From positions 852,501-916,500 of the forward strand of contig JABWDB010000019.1 in the NCBI GenBank assembly GCA_019614645.1: a stretch of 64,000 nt of DNA, read 5' to 3'. A model generated the notes under the pieces. That model was not told where the DNA came from. It did no database searches and saw only the letters and a list, made by a program, of their open reading frames with translations. A program made the translations under genes and the position numbers. Below are positions 1-11,331 of this stretch, piece after piece; positions within the stretch are counted from its first letter, which is position 1; each line of letters opens with the position of its first letter. This DNA comes from Stratiolaelaps scimitus (taxonomy: Eukaryota > Arthropoda > Arachnida > Mesostigmata > Laelapidae).

Positions 1-1
1 A

Positions 2-1678
2 CCACGAATTCGATGGTTTGCTCAGAACGGTGCGTCCCGACGCTCCATCACCCATCGTGAAGGTGGCGCCGTAGCCCAGGCATTCGTTCCTGTCCTGCTC
101 GCCATGTGGTCTGGCATTGAGAATTGCTCAACGGCTAACGCCATGCTAAAACAAGATCTTTTCGCCCACGTCTCGATCGTAATGTTGACCATCGTCGAAT
201 GGGCAGACGTGTGCAGTGACTCACGAACGGAGCTTAGAGGACTGGCTGATGAGATAACAAACTTCTTCAAGACGAGATTTCCGGTATGCTTAGAGAGTTC
301 GCCATGTGCTGACACAAATCTGCGTCTAGCCAAAGTGATGATTTCACTGCACGGTGGCAAGGACTCGGCACTCAATCAAGCGCTATTCCTCCAGCTGAGG
401 AAACATGAGGCGTTGACGGACGCCAAGCTCACCCTGGAGGTGGCCGCGATGGCTGTTAAGGATACGCCTGGCATGCTCGAGTACGTCAACAGCTTATTCT
501 TCGTGAAGAAGGCGCAGGCGAGAAGACCGTTTTACAAGTTTTATTTGAGCGTGATTGAGAAGCGAATCAGTGATCCTCACCTAGATCGAATGCTCCGCAA
601 GGTGCCGACATTCATCAGCAAGATTATCATCCTGTATCCGAACGAATGTAAGGACGAGGTAAATTTTCTAGAGAAACTGCATTCGTACATGATCCCGGCA
701 TACATTGACGGCATTGGTAAGTTGCCTCTGTCTGCACTGGAACAGATCTTGAAAAATACCCTTAAGCAAGGCCCGATGGCACTTCGCTTGATCCTCGACC
801 AGAAGCTGGTGAGCCATCAGCATCTGAAGATAATCACGGATCGTTGGCACGATGGCGAGCTGAGTCAGGAGGACATGCTTTTCGTGATGGGCCACCTCGC
901 CTGGAAGATTGAGGAAGTCTATAATATGATGGTTAGCAATCCCCAAGATAGCGCCGTCATTGATCTGCATATCAAGATGGTACAGCTCGTGTCTGAGTTT
1001 ATCCTCTGCATTTATTTGGACCTCGACTCCGATGAGAATGCTCACTTCTCCCGAACCTTTGGCAGCCATTCGCAGCAGAAACATTTACATTACTTTGAAC
1101 AGATTCATAACAGCGTTCTGTTTCTGAATGCCGACCATCGGCAAACAAGAGCGAAGCTGGACAATGTGACCCGGGCGGTCGTCCTGCGTGATGAGTTCCT
1201 TAGGGACACTGTTCTGGACCTGTTGCGCGAGCTCCTCCGGATATGGGCCATGTCCGAGACCGCGCTGACAGTGTCGTCCGTCACACTCAGCAACATCCTG
1301 TACCTAATGAACTCCGTGCTCGACTTAGACGACGACAGCTTGTGTGAGACCGTAGACAAGCTGATCAATCAGCTGTTTGTGAGTCAGTTCCTTCTGCCCA
1401 CGCCTGAACAGGATCAAGGGCTGATTAAGACATGTTTGCGATACTATGAACAATGCGGGCTAGGGAGTATGCTGCAGGACCTCGAGCAGGTGATGAAATC
1501 CAAGCCGGAAGAGTGCGACGATCGACTCCATGCAGCCTTCGCCAAGAGCACAAAATTCTTTTTGGAAAGGCACCTCATTCCCAAGGAGACGCACTACCAG
1601 GACCTTGTGGATGACGCAATGAGAATAGCGGATGCATCGGATGAGTCCAGCGATTCCATCGGTGACAGCTCCCCGTAA
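2..1678 (+). CDS. 3' part of an unrecognised helix-rich protein, open at the window edge
   Basis: The frame is open from the first bases of the window to TAA at 1676-1678, which is followed at once by TAG, giving 558 residues without an intron. The first ATG is at 104, but the reading before it is also open and protein-like, so the gene probably starts outside the window; splice acceptors near 26 or 80 are possible. The protein is leucine-rich and mostly amphipathic helix, with no signal peptide, clear membrane span, zinc-binding or catalytic motif, and ends in an acidic Ser/Asp-rich tail. This would fit a HEAT/ARM-like solenoid or scaffold, but that is inference from composition. I compared it from memory with FANCI and FANCD2 and saw no convincing match. 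Length, codon texture and the double stop make a real gene very likely; the function is unknown. Confidence 0.85.
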   Translation, partial: PRIRWFAQNGASRRSITHREGGAVAQAFVPVLLAMWSGIENCSTANAMLKQDLFAHVSIVMLTIVEWADVCSDSRTELRGLADEITNFFKTRFPVCLESSPCADTNLRLAKVMISLHGGKDSALNQALFLQLRKHEALTDAKLTLEVAAMAVKDTPGMLEYVNSLFFVKKAQARRPFYKFYLSVIEKRISDPHLDRMLRKVPTFISKIIILYPNECKDEVNFLEKLHSYMIPAYIDGIGKLPLSALEQILKNTLKQGPMALRLILDQKLVSHQHLKIITDRWHDGELSQEDMLFVMGHLAWKIEEVYNMMVSNPQDSAVIDLHIKMVQLVSEFILCIYLDLDSDENAHFSRTFGSHSQQKHLHYFEQIHNSVLFLNADHRQTRAKLDNVTRAVVLRDEFLRDTVLDLLRELLRIWAMSETALTVSSVTLSNILYLMNSVLDLDDDSLCETVDKLINQLFVSQFLLPTPEQDQGLIKTCLRYYEQCGLGSMLQDLEQVMKSKPEECDDRLHAAFAKSTKFFLERHLIPKETHYQDLVDDAMRIADASDESSDSIGDSSP

Positions 1679-1898
1679 TAGAGTGGACCTAAATCGAATT
1701 TAAGTACCGAATTACATTTTCTCGCTCCGCCCCCGATTACGTGCGAATGTGTAGTTTTAAGATTGCAATTTTTGGGCAAATTACACAAGCCTAACGGATA
1801 GGGTGTCGCTGAAGGTTGTATTCAGTTGTGTAACTAGCTTTGACGCGTCTCTGCAAATATAAAAAGTTGTCGCAATGTAAAAACAAACGGCGTGTAAA

Positions 1899-1904
1899 AA
1901 TAAA
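1899..1904 (+). promoter_or_regulatory. AATAAA polyadenylation signal candidate
   Basis: AATAAA lies 221 bases after the stop of the first gene, in AT-rich sequence; further copies are at 2032-2037 and about 2063. Any of them could end the transcript. The hexamer is common by chance in such sequence, so the assignment rests on position. Confidence 0.4.
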
Positions 1905-4425
1905 ACGATTAATATCCCGTTCACTGCAAATTATCAACTCCGCGTGTTTTTTTTGTAGTGAAAAGTCGCTATTGAATGAGTGAAGACGATTAGAAGAGTT
2001 CAACTAGCAGATGCTGAAGATACTAGAAGAGAATAAATTGGGTAGTGTAGACCTTTTTTTAGAATAAAATATGCTCCGGAGGATACCTTAATGGAATGAG
2101 GTATGTGCTAATTCTTCAGGGCTGACACAATGGGCATTTGGTTTACCGAACCACTGCGTCGCAATACCGCATTCTCTTTAGGTTCATCCGTAGAATATAT
2201 ATAATCGTGGCACGTCGTTCTAAACAGAACTGATACGTGGGGAGGACTGGGGTCGCACAGGGCTTCAGGATGAAGATGCAACCAGTTTCATGATCATACA
2301 CAGGCCGTCGCAGGCTTCCGGCTCGTCGGCTCGTCAGGGTGATACTTCGACGAGTCGCATAGGCCAGAAAATACCACCCTGTACACTCTCCTGAGGGGAA
2401 ATCCCTGAAGCTCTTCGACGGTGTCACCATAATTCCACTAAAGTAGTCCAGGGGACGAGATCACAAACCAATAATGCACTACTACAATGCAGTCTGCTAA
2501 GCCTCGCGCAATTGTCCGTACGAGATACAATGCATTAGTAATAGTAAAATATTGAAATTACACAGTACGATGAATAAAATTATCCGACAATGTAGGCTAC
2601 TATACTATAGCTGTAGTAGTTAACTCTTTTAAATTTGTCCTCATTGTGACTCAAGTTGACCACATGACGAGTGTCGATATCTGGCGAAATCTAGGACTTC
2701 ACAGTCCAGTGAGTTCAATGTACGGAGTTGAGATTGCTTGCAGACTACCTGTCCCGTAGTCATCTATTAATGTGCAAATTGCCGGACCTGAATCTGGCGA
2801 ACTTCTAAGTCAACCACTGATGCCGAGATATCGTGACAATATGTTGTTGGTCGGGCAACAATCTGCATTGTTTCAAGGAACCCATTGGCATTTCATAGCA
2901 CCGAAACTGCTCGGTCCGCCACAAGAATATGTAGCACGATTCGCCGCTGCTTTATAGTCAAGCGTCCAGATTTCAACTATTTAGAAGCCATTCTATTACC
3001 CAGAATTGTACATTGTTATCAGGTGCGTTCGCCCCGCCGATACCGTTCCTGCCAATGTAAGGTTTCTTTGTTGGCCCGTCGTCCCCCCAGCCCTTGTGCT
3101 ATCACTTCTCGACACCTGACGTACTTCGTATCGAGAATCAAGGACACATTTCGATTGCTTTGAAATAACGGAGCGAAAGTGCAAGCATGAGCAACGCTGA
3201 CGCTACAAATTGACAAACGATTAAACTCGGGTCGATACCTGTTCGCAACATCCCATCCGGGCCATCGTATTCACGGCATACGGTGAACGAACGAAATTAT
3301 TTTATATCTGCAGCTAGATCACCCCGAAAATACATTAGTGAAAATACATAAGGTCCCGTCCAGTTGGAGGTGTTCTTATCTGCATCGTTAGAGGTAATAT
3401 CTGCTATGATTAATAGCTTGCTATTGCTTGAATTTTTTGTATAAATTCTGTCAACAAAATCATTACTCAAAAATTACTTAGGCTGCATCCTTCCCAGAGG
3501 TCCCTCTATTACTTTGTATCGTGCGAGTTGCACTCGATGGAACGCATCGGTTTTGGTGAGGCATTTTTATCGCTATGAGCTCGGGGAAACTTGTTGACAC
3601 AAGAGAACCGGTGAGCAAGGTGGGGTTGGTAGCGAGGACAACTTTTTTTGTGTACTCAAGGTCCTATTTGGAGATGTAAAGGCAGATCTAGATCGGGCGT
3701 CATATAAGCATTATCCGGCACTTGGAATTCAAAGGAACATATTGGCACATCAGCAATCCACAAACTCGATAGGTCTATTGTAACGATCGTTAACATAAGT
3801 CCGCGTGGCAACACCGGCAGACGAATGGAAGACTCGCCGGCGTAATATATAGATGTGTTTAATATTTTAAGCGCACTATTGAAAGCAAACCGACTGCTAT
3901 ATGCCTGGTAAGTCTATGTATATATAACTATCTAATGGCCCATGATTGGGTGCAATCGTCTGGATTCGAGGCAGTCGATCGGCAGCATGGATCGGCCGTG
4001 GAGCGGAAAAGTCCTTCGAATATCCTACTGGGAGGTGAGACCGTGCACAGTGAAGAGGCAGCACGCAATGGCCCATTTTCGTACACTTCCGAACAAATTT
4101 TGTTATGTCAACGGGCTCTTTATTGGATTTACAACAAATGAACATGTCACTTCACGGAACTCGAACCTTTAGCATCGAGGTCTTTTACAGCCAGAAACTT
4201 AGCCGTCCAAGCCAAAGTGCGATCGACAACTCTTCAATCCCGTAGCGGTTCAACAGATATCAGTGCAGGATTTTACAATTCGTTTTTAATTCACATCGAT
4301 ATGGTTAAACGAACGGCCTCATAGAATATGCGCTTCGTGCGGAACATTTTCGGAAAATCAATATAAATCCACCGACGAGCTGCCCGAACAATAATCATAT
4401 ATACTAGGGTTCTGATAGTAAATAG
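1905..4425. other. Intergenic sequence and unresolved 5' part of the receptor gene
   Basis: No recognisable exon was found here. A 61-codon reading (2772-2957, +) ends in a stop and matches nothing I know. The 5' exon or exons of the ionotropic receptor should lie here or farther upstream, because the first exon I can place begins in the middle of the ligand-binding domain. A donor-like GTAAGT at about 3907 follows a short open reading without an ATG, so I did not call an exon. A SINE copy lies at its right side. Confidence 0.5.
4085..4215 (-). repeat. SINE family A, copy 1 (tRNA-derived)
   Basis: Read on the minus strand from 4215, the head carries GGCTTGGACGGCTAAG, then TCTGGCTGTAAAA, then a box-B-like GGTTCGAGTTCC. 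The same order of blocks occurs at 11.2, 33.4 and 60.8 kb. The tail (about 4085-4140) is more diverged but keeps TTGTAAA and AATAAA-like words. The box B and a D-arm-like hairpin point to a tRNA-derived SINE. The left boundary is approximate. Confidence 0.6.
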
Positions 4426-4556
4426 GAACTGTTGTATGTTCCTTACGACAAGTTTCCCCCATGGAGCTACACGTACGTGAGGCCGGACGGTCGCCGGATG
4501 CTGGCAGGCATGTTAGGCTACACCCTGAGCAACATCACCTATTCGCTAAACATGAC
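4426..4556 (+). CDS. IR exon a: start of ligand-binding lobe S1
   Basis: It begins GAACTGTTGTATGTTCC, read ELLYVPYDKFPPWSY, the usual beta-strand and Pro-Pro-Trp/Phe start of an IR ligand-binding domain. It ends at GTAAGT in phase 2. A TAG at 4423-4425 in the same frame forces the acceptor to 4426 or later. The pyrimidine tract before it is weak, so the precise start is uncertain. Confidence 0.75.
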
Positions 4557-7500
4557 GTAAGTACTATGAATGTTGCGTCGTAATCAATGCGACGCGTTCG
4601 GTATACGGGGACCAGTGCCTGTGGATAATCTACTGCCGTGTGCGCGTTCACGCAAGCATACTTCCCACGTGAAATGAGCCGGCGACATCGTAAGCTCTCC
4701 TTATTGTTAATATATGAGGGAATGACATGAATCGAGCGAACGGAGGCGATCAATACCCGAATGTCTAACTATGACAGGTGTCGTTTTTATCACCAATTTT
4801 TTACTGCGCTTTTATCAACCAACTCGTTATTATTTCTGCCGGACAACATAGCTTGCTGCTCTCTCTCTCCTTCTCTTAGACGAAACCTTGGCTTCTCGTT
4901 TTGTTAAACACAGGTACACATTGAGCCTGCCCAAGGACGGATGGTTCTTCGGTTGGCTTCCCAACGGAACCATCATGGGAATGCACGGCGCAGTGCTTGC
5001 CGGTGACGCTGACTTAACCGCTGGACCCTCACCGCTCGAGGGAAAGTTTCAGAGCGAACTTCATATGCCGCCTGCCTCGGTTTACTCGCACCTCGTTCTC
5101 GTCTCAGGCATGCGACAAGCGTTTGTCAGTCGTGCGCAGAGTTTCACGAACTCATTCGAACGATCTGTGAGTTCGTCGAGAATTTCTCACCCGCCCCCCC
5201 AAAGGCTGCCTGAAGGCGAATCGAAAACGTTGAGATGCTTTGAGGGATTTTTCAGCTGATCATTTGTTTGCAGGGATCATAGGGGTCATCCGCAGTGCTA
5301 CTTATGGAGTCGCTAGACGTTCCTTAGGAGAATCTCTCAGATAGTCTGTCGCCGCGAGGGCGCTCGCCGAGAAGCTGACTAAAGGTTTTTCAGTCCACGA
5401 TTGATGGCCCTCAATCTCACCTCTGTTAAATTGGCTCTCCCGGATCGTCAGCCAATTGGCAAAACTCAAGGGTTCATCAAGGAGGGGACTCGAGTGTTCA
5501 TCAAGGAGGGCCTATGAGCCCGTTCCAATGATTGCTACCTGCTTCCAATTACTGTGAGGGATAGGACATGGTTGGAATCAGCTGCCGGTCCCTGCAGGGC
5601 ACTGACTGAAGTAATATTTTTGACAGTCCCGGTCAGTGCCCCAAGATAAAATCGGTTCTGGGTTTAGCCAGCAAGAGTCGGACAGTACCAACCAAATACC
5701 TTAGTGCCAGGCCTGGTGTCCATGTAGGATTTATCTTTAACCTCTTAAAAAAATTACTGTATGATGATATTTGAATCATCGCTTGTATTCATCGAGGGGA
5801 CGGCTCGAGGTGGACCTCACCTTGTTCAACCTTTACAAAATATACCGTGCACATATGTATCTGTATTTCGTATGAGTGATTTCAGGTCTGGCTGTGCCTA
5901 CTTGCCTCGTTCCTAGTCATGATGGCATTAATGGGCTCACACGAACGCCTCGTACTTCGGAAGCGCTTCGTTCTTAATCGTTTTCTTCAGTTCGGTTTTG
6001 AACTCTTCCAAACACTGCTCCAAGAAGGTTTGTGGCGAGATCTATCGTATCGTAAGTTAAGGGTTCATGCGGAACACAATCTTGACGCCATCGATCATCC
6101 TCTGTGTAAAATCGATTTGCCCCGCTGACTGCCTGATATCGTCAAACGCGTCGCGGACAAGCAAAAAGCGCATTTGATTTTTTAAACCATGCGCCCAAGG
6201 TATACCGCAGCGACTTCAATTCTACTGACAGCCATGCCAAGGGCGGTGTGTTGAAATCTCGGTCTCGAAAGATACCTCCTCAATAATGTATTAGCATTGT
6301 ATTAATATCATCGATGTTGTTTCAGCGTCCAAGTCAAAATTTCGCGCACCTTACGCTCGGATACTTGGCTGTATCTGGTTAATAACGTCGTTCATACTGG
6401 GTCAGTCATTTGCGGGACAATCACGAGCTAATCTCATCGTTCAGGCTCCCACTGAACGGCTCGACACCTCCTGGGATCTCATAGCGCGGCCTCACCTCAA
6501 GGCCTACTACCTCGGCGAGAGTCAGATGGGGTCGTGGCTAAGAGTAAGCTCGGAAATTGTTGTTTATCTTCTAGGCCAGTTACACTTACAGGGTTTGATT
6601 GTCACTAATTGAATTAATTAGAAAAAGCTACAGCAATTGTGCCATCATCAAATGCGTATTCGTCATTAGATGCAGAGTGCAGGGCAGCCAACTCAGCTGA
6701 AATATAAACCATATTTTGAGTGGAGTGTTTTGCTCGAACGATTGATCGCTGGAATGAGCATTGTTCTGTCTCTGTCTCATAACAACACCGACGATAGGGT
6801 GGCCTTGAACAGTTTTGAACGTTCTTCTCGAACAGCTTTGAACCGTTTTTTGATCGATATTTCTTTGAATTTACTCATGAATATTTTTACCATTGGAAAG
6901 GACCGATCGTTTCTCTACGAATTGCTTTTTCTTGAGGCGAGCTCAGAGAAACTGATAATTTAATCGTTTATAATTGAATGTCGCCCAAGGTAAGTCCACA
7001 AGGTGGAGTGCCTTGGAATAGTCAAGCTAACATGTTGAAAAACATTAGAAACTCATTCGTTTACTTGTCAATGCGTGGAAACGATTTCAGTTCATTCTGG
7101 ACAGGGTATTTTATAGCCTTACATGTTGTAGAAATTGTAACACATATACATTAGTAGAAGTGTTTTTGCTTGGATTCTGCTAGAATTCGCATCGCTTGGT
7201 CAACGAACTTCGGGAATTCGTTTATCGCTTTCAGAACGGCTCCATAAGTTGTTTCCGAACAGTACCTTCATCCGTTAATATTTAAATTCTCTTTGAAATG
7301 TTGACTGTAGCTCATTCCTGCTTGCCTTCAACTCAGCTTGTTCACGAATCATATTCTATAACTGTGTCTCGATTTTTTAATGTATCGCCAACTAACGAAT
7401 CTAAGAACACCAAAGAACAAAGGAAGATATTATTCAAAGGCACATATATGGCGTCTAAGTAACATCTGGATTATGAGAGGTGGCGACGTATCGAAAATCA

Positions 7501-8578
7501 GTTTGAATTTTTTTTGGTCAAAGGTTAAAATTATATCTGAACTGTGAACGTGACAAACTGGTCACTCTACTAACTGCACCATCGCAGGTAGACATTCGAA
7601 CCGTGCGCTTTAAATATTATATATGCATCTGCACGGTGATATCCTATTCATTTCCATTATGATAATGGAATAGTCAATACGCGTCATAACGATTCGGCTG
7701 CGCTCTTCTCACACAGACTATACCTGGCGAACGCGGAGCGGGACTAAAGAAGCATATGGATACGAACTCCGAGGCTGTGCCGATAGATAAGATGTTTGTA
7801 GACGAGATCAGAGATGAGCTTGCCGATAAGAAGTCAGTGGTCCTCACCGACATACAGGCGGCGACGCAGGTTGTGTATCGCTGGTGTGCTGAAACGGACT
7901 TTCATTTCTACATCGGTAGCGAGAACGTATTTGATCTGCCCAGTACATGGTACTCAAGCCGGACACTTGGAAAGCCTCTCATCGATGCAATGGATATGCA
8001 GTAGGTGTCTTCCGTTTTGCTTTTCACGGCTGGATACGCTAAATGGACTCAATAAACGAGCCTTTTCGCCTGGACAATATAATTTCTGTCCAATAACAAG
8101 CGAATGCATCTCATTAGTTTATATAGAAATTCCATATATAATATGTATATGTATATTCATATATCTGTATGCTTGGTGGCCCCGTTGATATCCATTCGCC
8201 AGGACTCACTGCGTAACTCAATGTACAATCTTCGATATATTAGCGTTCGACTCTCGAGTTACGTTACGCCCCACCTCAAAAGCGTCGTTAATATGATTGT
8301 TTCTGTACAGAGTTCTATGGTCACGTGCGTATCATATCCAGTTTGTTCCCGAGCATGAACTCTACCGAGGCAATGCTGAGTGCATCCCCACGAATCGACT
8401 TGAACAGTCTGACGCGTTCAAACCGACAACGCTGCTCGATCTCTCCTCGGTCTTCGAAACGTTCGTATTTACGACGGCGATTTCAACCGGAGGTTTCCTC
8501 ATCGAGTGGCTATCGTTCAAGTTCGGGATTCATCTGTTCGACGAGCCTGCCGACGGTGACTCTTTAGACAATGACTAA
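4426..8578 (+). CDS. Ionotropic receptor (IR) family channel, 5' end missing
   Basis: Six exons (4426-4556, 4914-5166, 5886-6027, 6326-6543, 7717-8000, 8311-8578) join in one frame to 431 residues ending at TAA. The product has the ionotropic glutamate receptor layout. The S1 ligand-binding lobe is residues 1-128, M1 about 129-145, and the pore and M3 about 165-212. S2 follows at about 213-390, M4 at about 391-411, with a short acidic tail. The fit to IRs rather than canonical glutamate receptors rests on the divergent M3 (SFAGQSRANL where SYTANLAAF is usual). The Arg that normally binds the glutamate carboxylate after the S1 TAGPSP stretch also seems absent. IRs are protostome ligand-gated cation channels of chemosensory and other sensory neurons; the ligand cannot be read from sequence. 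The N-terminal part and signal peptide were not located. Confidence 0.88.
4914..5166 (+). CDS. IR exon b: rest of lobe S1
   Basis: The acceptor AACACAG precedes G, which completes the Thr codon left open by exon a. It encodes the S1 segment with LPKDGWFFGWLPNG and LAGDADLTAGPSPLEGKF. The second stretch aligns with the GxADxxxxxxxxTxxR region of glutamate receptors, but no Arg occupies the expected place. The donor GTGAGT at 5167 leaves phase 0, which matches the next exon; reading past it gives a Ser/Pro-rich sequence of intron character. Confidence 0.82.
5472..5510. repeat. Two-copy short tandem duplication in IR intron
   Basis: GTTCATCAAGGAGGG occurs at 5472-5486 and again at 5496-5510 (24-base period), in the intron between exons b and c. 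It looks like a simple slippage duplication; no function is suggested. Confidence 0.7.
5886..6027 (+). CDS. IR exon c: transmembrane segment M1
   Basis: It starts after TTTCAG with VWLCLLASFLVMMALMG, a strongly hydrophobic M1, then a basic stretch and FELFQTLLQEG, the segment before the pore. It ends with a single G before GTTTGT (phase 1), completed to GCG by exon d. Confidence 0.85.
6326..6543 (+). CDS. IR exon d: pore and M3
   Basis: The acceptor is TTTCAG. The exon reads through a short pore region (KSKFRAPYAR), M3 (ILGCIWLITSFILGQSF) and then APTERLDTSWDL, which matches the post-M3 linker of IRs where 'ID(T/S)xxDL' is usual. It ends phase 0 at GTAAGC. Confidence 0.88.
7566..7612 (-). 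repeat. tRNA-like box B fragment in IR intron
   Basis: On the minus strand GCGCACGGTTCGAATG matches a Pol III box B, in the intron just before exon e. The GCGCACGG(G)TTCGA word recurs at 27.49 kb (minus), so this may be a remnant of the same dispersed element. The fragment is short and no tRNA fold is possible. Confidence 0.3.
7717..8000 (+). CDS. IR exon e: ligand-binding lobe S2
   Basis: The acceptor CACACAG comes before TIPGERG. The exon covers most of S2, including a LADKKSVVLTDIQAA stretch and YSSRTLGKPLIDAMD, which resembles the conserved S2 helix before M4. The donor GTAGGT at 8001 leaves phase 2; reading straight on meets TAG at 8002, so splicing is needed. Confidence 0.82.
8311..8578 (+). 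CDS. IR exon f: end of S2, M4 and C terminus
   Basis: The acceptor TTCTGTACAG is followed by A, which completes CAA (Gln) after exon e. The exon carries FVPEHELYRGNAEC, then TTLLDLSSVFETFVFTTAIS leading into M4, and an acidic tail EPADGDSLDND before TAA at 8576. A 'dL.xvF..' helix before M4 is typical of the IR C terminus. Confidence 0.85.
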
Positions 8579-8823
8579 TTATCAGCCATTCGTTGGATGT
8601 AGTTGACACGAGTACATAATGAACGTTCTCCGTCGTCAACACGCGAATGTGGCAACCCTTTATGAAATTTCATCCTGTTCGACAATACCTTATTTCAACC
8701 TGAAAACATGTGTGTAGACTATATATCGAAACGGCTAGAAGTCGTGGCCAATTTAACGTACATCAGATCGGTGGCCAAGCAAAGTTCGACATCCATATCT
8801 CAAAGAACGAAAGGAATATGGCA

Positions 8824-8829
8824 AATAAA
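8824..8829 (+). promoter_or_regulatory. AATAAA polyadenylation signal candidate for the IR gene
   Basis: AATAAA lies 246 bases after the IR stop codon, the first such hexamer downstream, in AT-rich sequence. Position is the only support. Confidence 0.45.
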
Positions 8830-11204
8830 ACAATTGAATATATAAAGGGTCAACATTGCCAGCTCACCTCATTCGACAAAGACAGATAATCATTGTTAAA
8901 TAGGTTCACAATAATAATGTAGTCGTTGATGTTCCTAATATATTTTGTTAGCATTAAACGATCGTCGGCACCCGATTGGACTCGACCAACATGAACTCGT
9001 CGTTGTCGGCTATTAACGGGCGTTGTATGTTGCCGAAGTTGTTGAAGTTGTTCATTGCGAGTTTAATGCGAATGTCATGCGCGACGTCCTGCCGTTTCTA
9101 TTCGAAACCAGGACAGTTTGTCACGAAAGCCGAAATTACTGACGGGACTCTGCTTGTGCCACTGGAGAAATTCAGAATAGTACGGGACTGCCGTATCTCA
9201 ACTCTAAATTTAGTAGCTTTCCTTTGTGAGCGCCAAAACCTCCTCCGCTGTATCACACCCGTAACGGGTTTATAAGCCGTATCAAGGCGGAGAACAAGTA
9301 TTTACATGCCGATTATAAAGTAAAATAAAACATCCCGAACATGAATAATAAATAGTATATTTGAGTATATGGCCGGTATAAATGTCATGTGTTCCTCATA
9401 CAGGGAATCATTTAATTACTTATTTTTTGCTATTAGTATTCCTGGCGCGTGGCGGGCCGATAGCAAAGGTGACAACGAATGGTGCCAAGAAACACGAATG
9501 CGACTATTAAAATCTGGATTCTTACCTGAATAAACTAAAACGTTCATCTGCACTCTTCGTGGAGTGATCCAACGGCTTCGTATCTATTTTTGTCGACTGC
9601 GGCTGTTTACTTACATTTGATTGTAGTATATAAAAAAAATCATCCGAAAACGAGCAAAATATTTATATTTATTCAAACATACAATAATTAGGAATTATTC
9701 CTAGGGATTATTGGGGGGATTATTATTATTATTATTCATCCGATTGTTCCTTCCTTGGCAATATACAATTTATACCATATAATTCATGCTGCCCTTAATC
9801 GTCACCTATTACTACCACAGATGTTTATGTTTAACGGTTGATGGAGTCTAAGAAATTGTTGATAATGTTCGTTTAATTAAGAAAACTGTTACATTGCAAA
9901 TCACTTACCAATGGCAAGACAATAGATACGAAACGCAGAGAGAAAGAGAGAGAGAGGGTACTATGCGCGTGGTTATGACGTTGATCGATACGAGCCTATC
10001 CAGCAAGCATTTCTATGTTTGCTAATAATACAAGGTGACAAAATCACCCTGAAATTGCGCTCGCTAGCTACATCGACGTTTGATCGTTCTCCTGTTACTA
10101 CTTGCCATAGGGGCAGCTCGAAGGAATCCCCCTCCATGCAGATTGTAGGCTCGGCTAGTCGCGGGCTGTCACTCAAAGTTTTAAAGGGTGTTCACACGTT
10201 GAAGTTGATTAGATTTATATTAGTTAGAAAAAATGGTGGAGGCAGCTCCTGTTTTTCAGTTGAAGCATGACTAGGCCAGTATGTTTGCCCGGGCCTAAAT
10301 TCAGCCGATAGATATTGATTTTAAAAATAAAGTTAAAACAGCTTGCAAAGTACTCATAGCCGACGACACAATTCCTGTACTATGATATTATGAGATATTA
10401 TGATAAATGAGATATTATGAGAAAAAAATCTGTAACGGGTGATTTCTTACTTGACAAAATTAAAACTTGTTATAATTCGATACCTATTTAGTGGAAACAG
10501 GTTTTTTTATTCACTTCCTGAGTCGCTCAACGGATGAGCGCAATCACGTACTGAGATGGACACACGCTAAATCGTCTTTAATTATGGCGTCTTAAGTCGA
10601 CGAGATTCGATTTGCTGCGATAGACAACCACGATGCTCGAGGCCGATCCTCCATTGTCGAAGCACTAGTTTTACTATTAATTTGTTTCAATGCTAATAAA
10701 TTGAAATGTTATCGTCGGCTACAAGAGAAACACGTGCAACCGAATTTTGAATGCAAACAGTTTTACTTTAGATATCCAACGGGGCAGCGCAGTCTCCATT
10801 TTGGGGCGCGTTTAGCCTCTAGGTAAGTGGGACCTCGTTGTTTTAATTCTTCTATTTATCAAATATATAGAATAAGCTGGTTTTATTATTTTATTATTAA
10901 TACCTTACAGTGGGTACAATTGTCGCTCACGTTCAACTAAGAATTAGATAACTTTCAAGAAATTTAACTGAAAATTAATTACTTTAGTTAATGCTGTCCT
11001 ATTCTGCCTGAACCCTCTGTAGGCGTGGCATGTAAAGGTGCCCTCCAGTAACCCAAGATTATCACAAACAATGAAAATGACTGGTGGCTTTGGCTCACTG
11101 TTTGACAAACAACGTCCAGCGAACATCTATATGTGCATAGCGAAGTAAATCTGCTCGTTGGTTCGTCTGATATACATGCGTGTGGATCATTCTCCCCGTC
11201 AGCG

Positions 11205-11331
11205 CGGCGGCTTCGACGGCTAAGTCTCTGGCAGCAGAAAGCCGGAGGACGCAGGTTCGAGTGCCGCGACCTGGCGAGAACATCTTGTGGAACATATGCA
11301 TTGTAAAATTGCCGTTCGTTTAATAAACCAA
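11205..11331 (+). repeat. SINE family A, copy 2 (tRNA-derived)
   Basis: The head GCTTCGACGGCTAAGTCTCTGG is followed by box B GCAGGTTCGAGTGCC, then the tail GCATTGTAAAATTGC and TTTAATAAACCAATA. Block order and spacing match the copies at 33.4 and 60.8 kb. Confidence 0.75.

Noticed and set aside
2772..2957. 61-codon reading as a 5' exon of the receptor
   Set aside because: It ends in a stop with no donor in frame, has no signal peptide and no similarity to receptor N termini.
8001..8006. Premature stop (TAG at 8002) in IR exon e suggesting a pseudogene
   Set aside because: A GTAGGT donor at 8001 removes it and the next exon continues in the right phase through M4.
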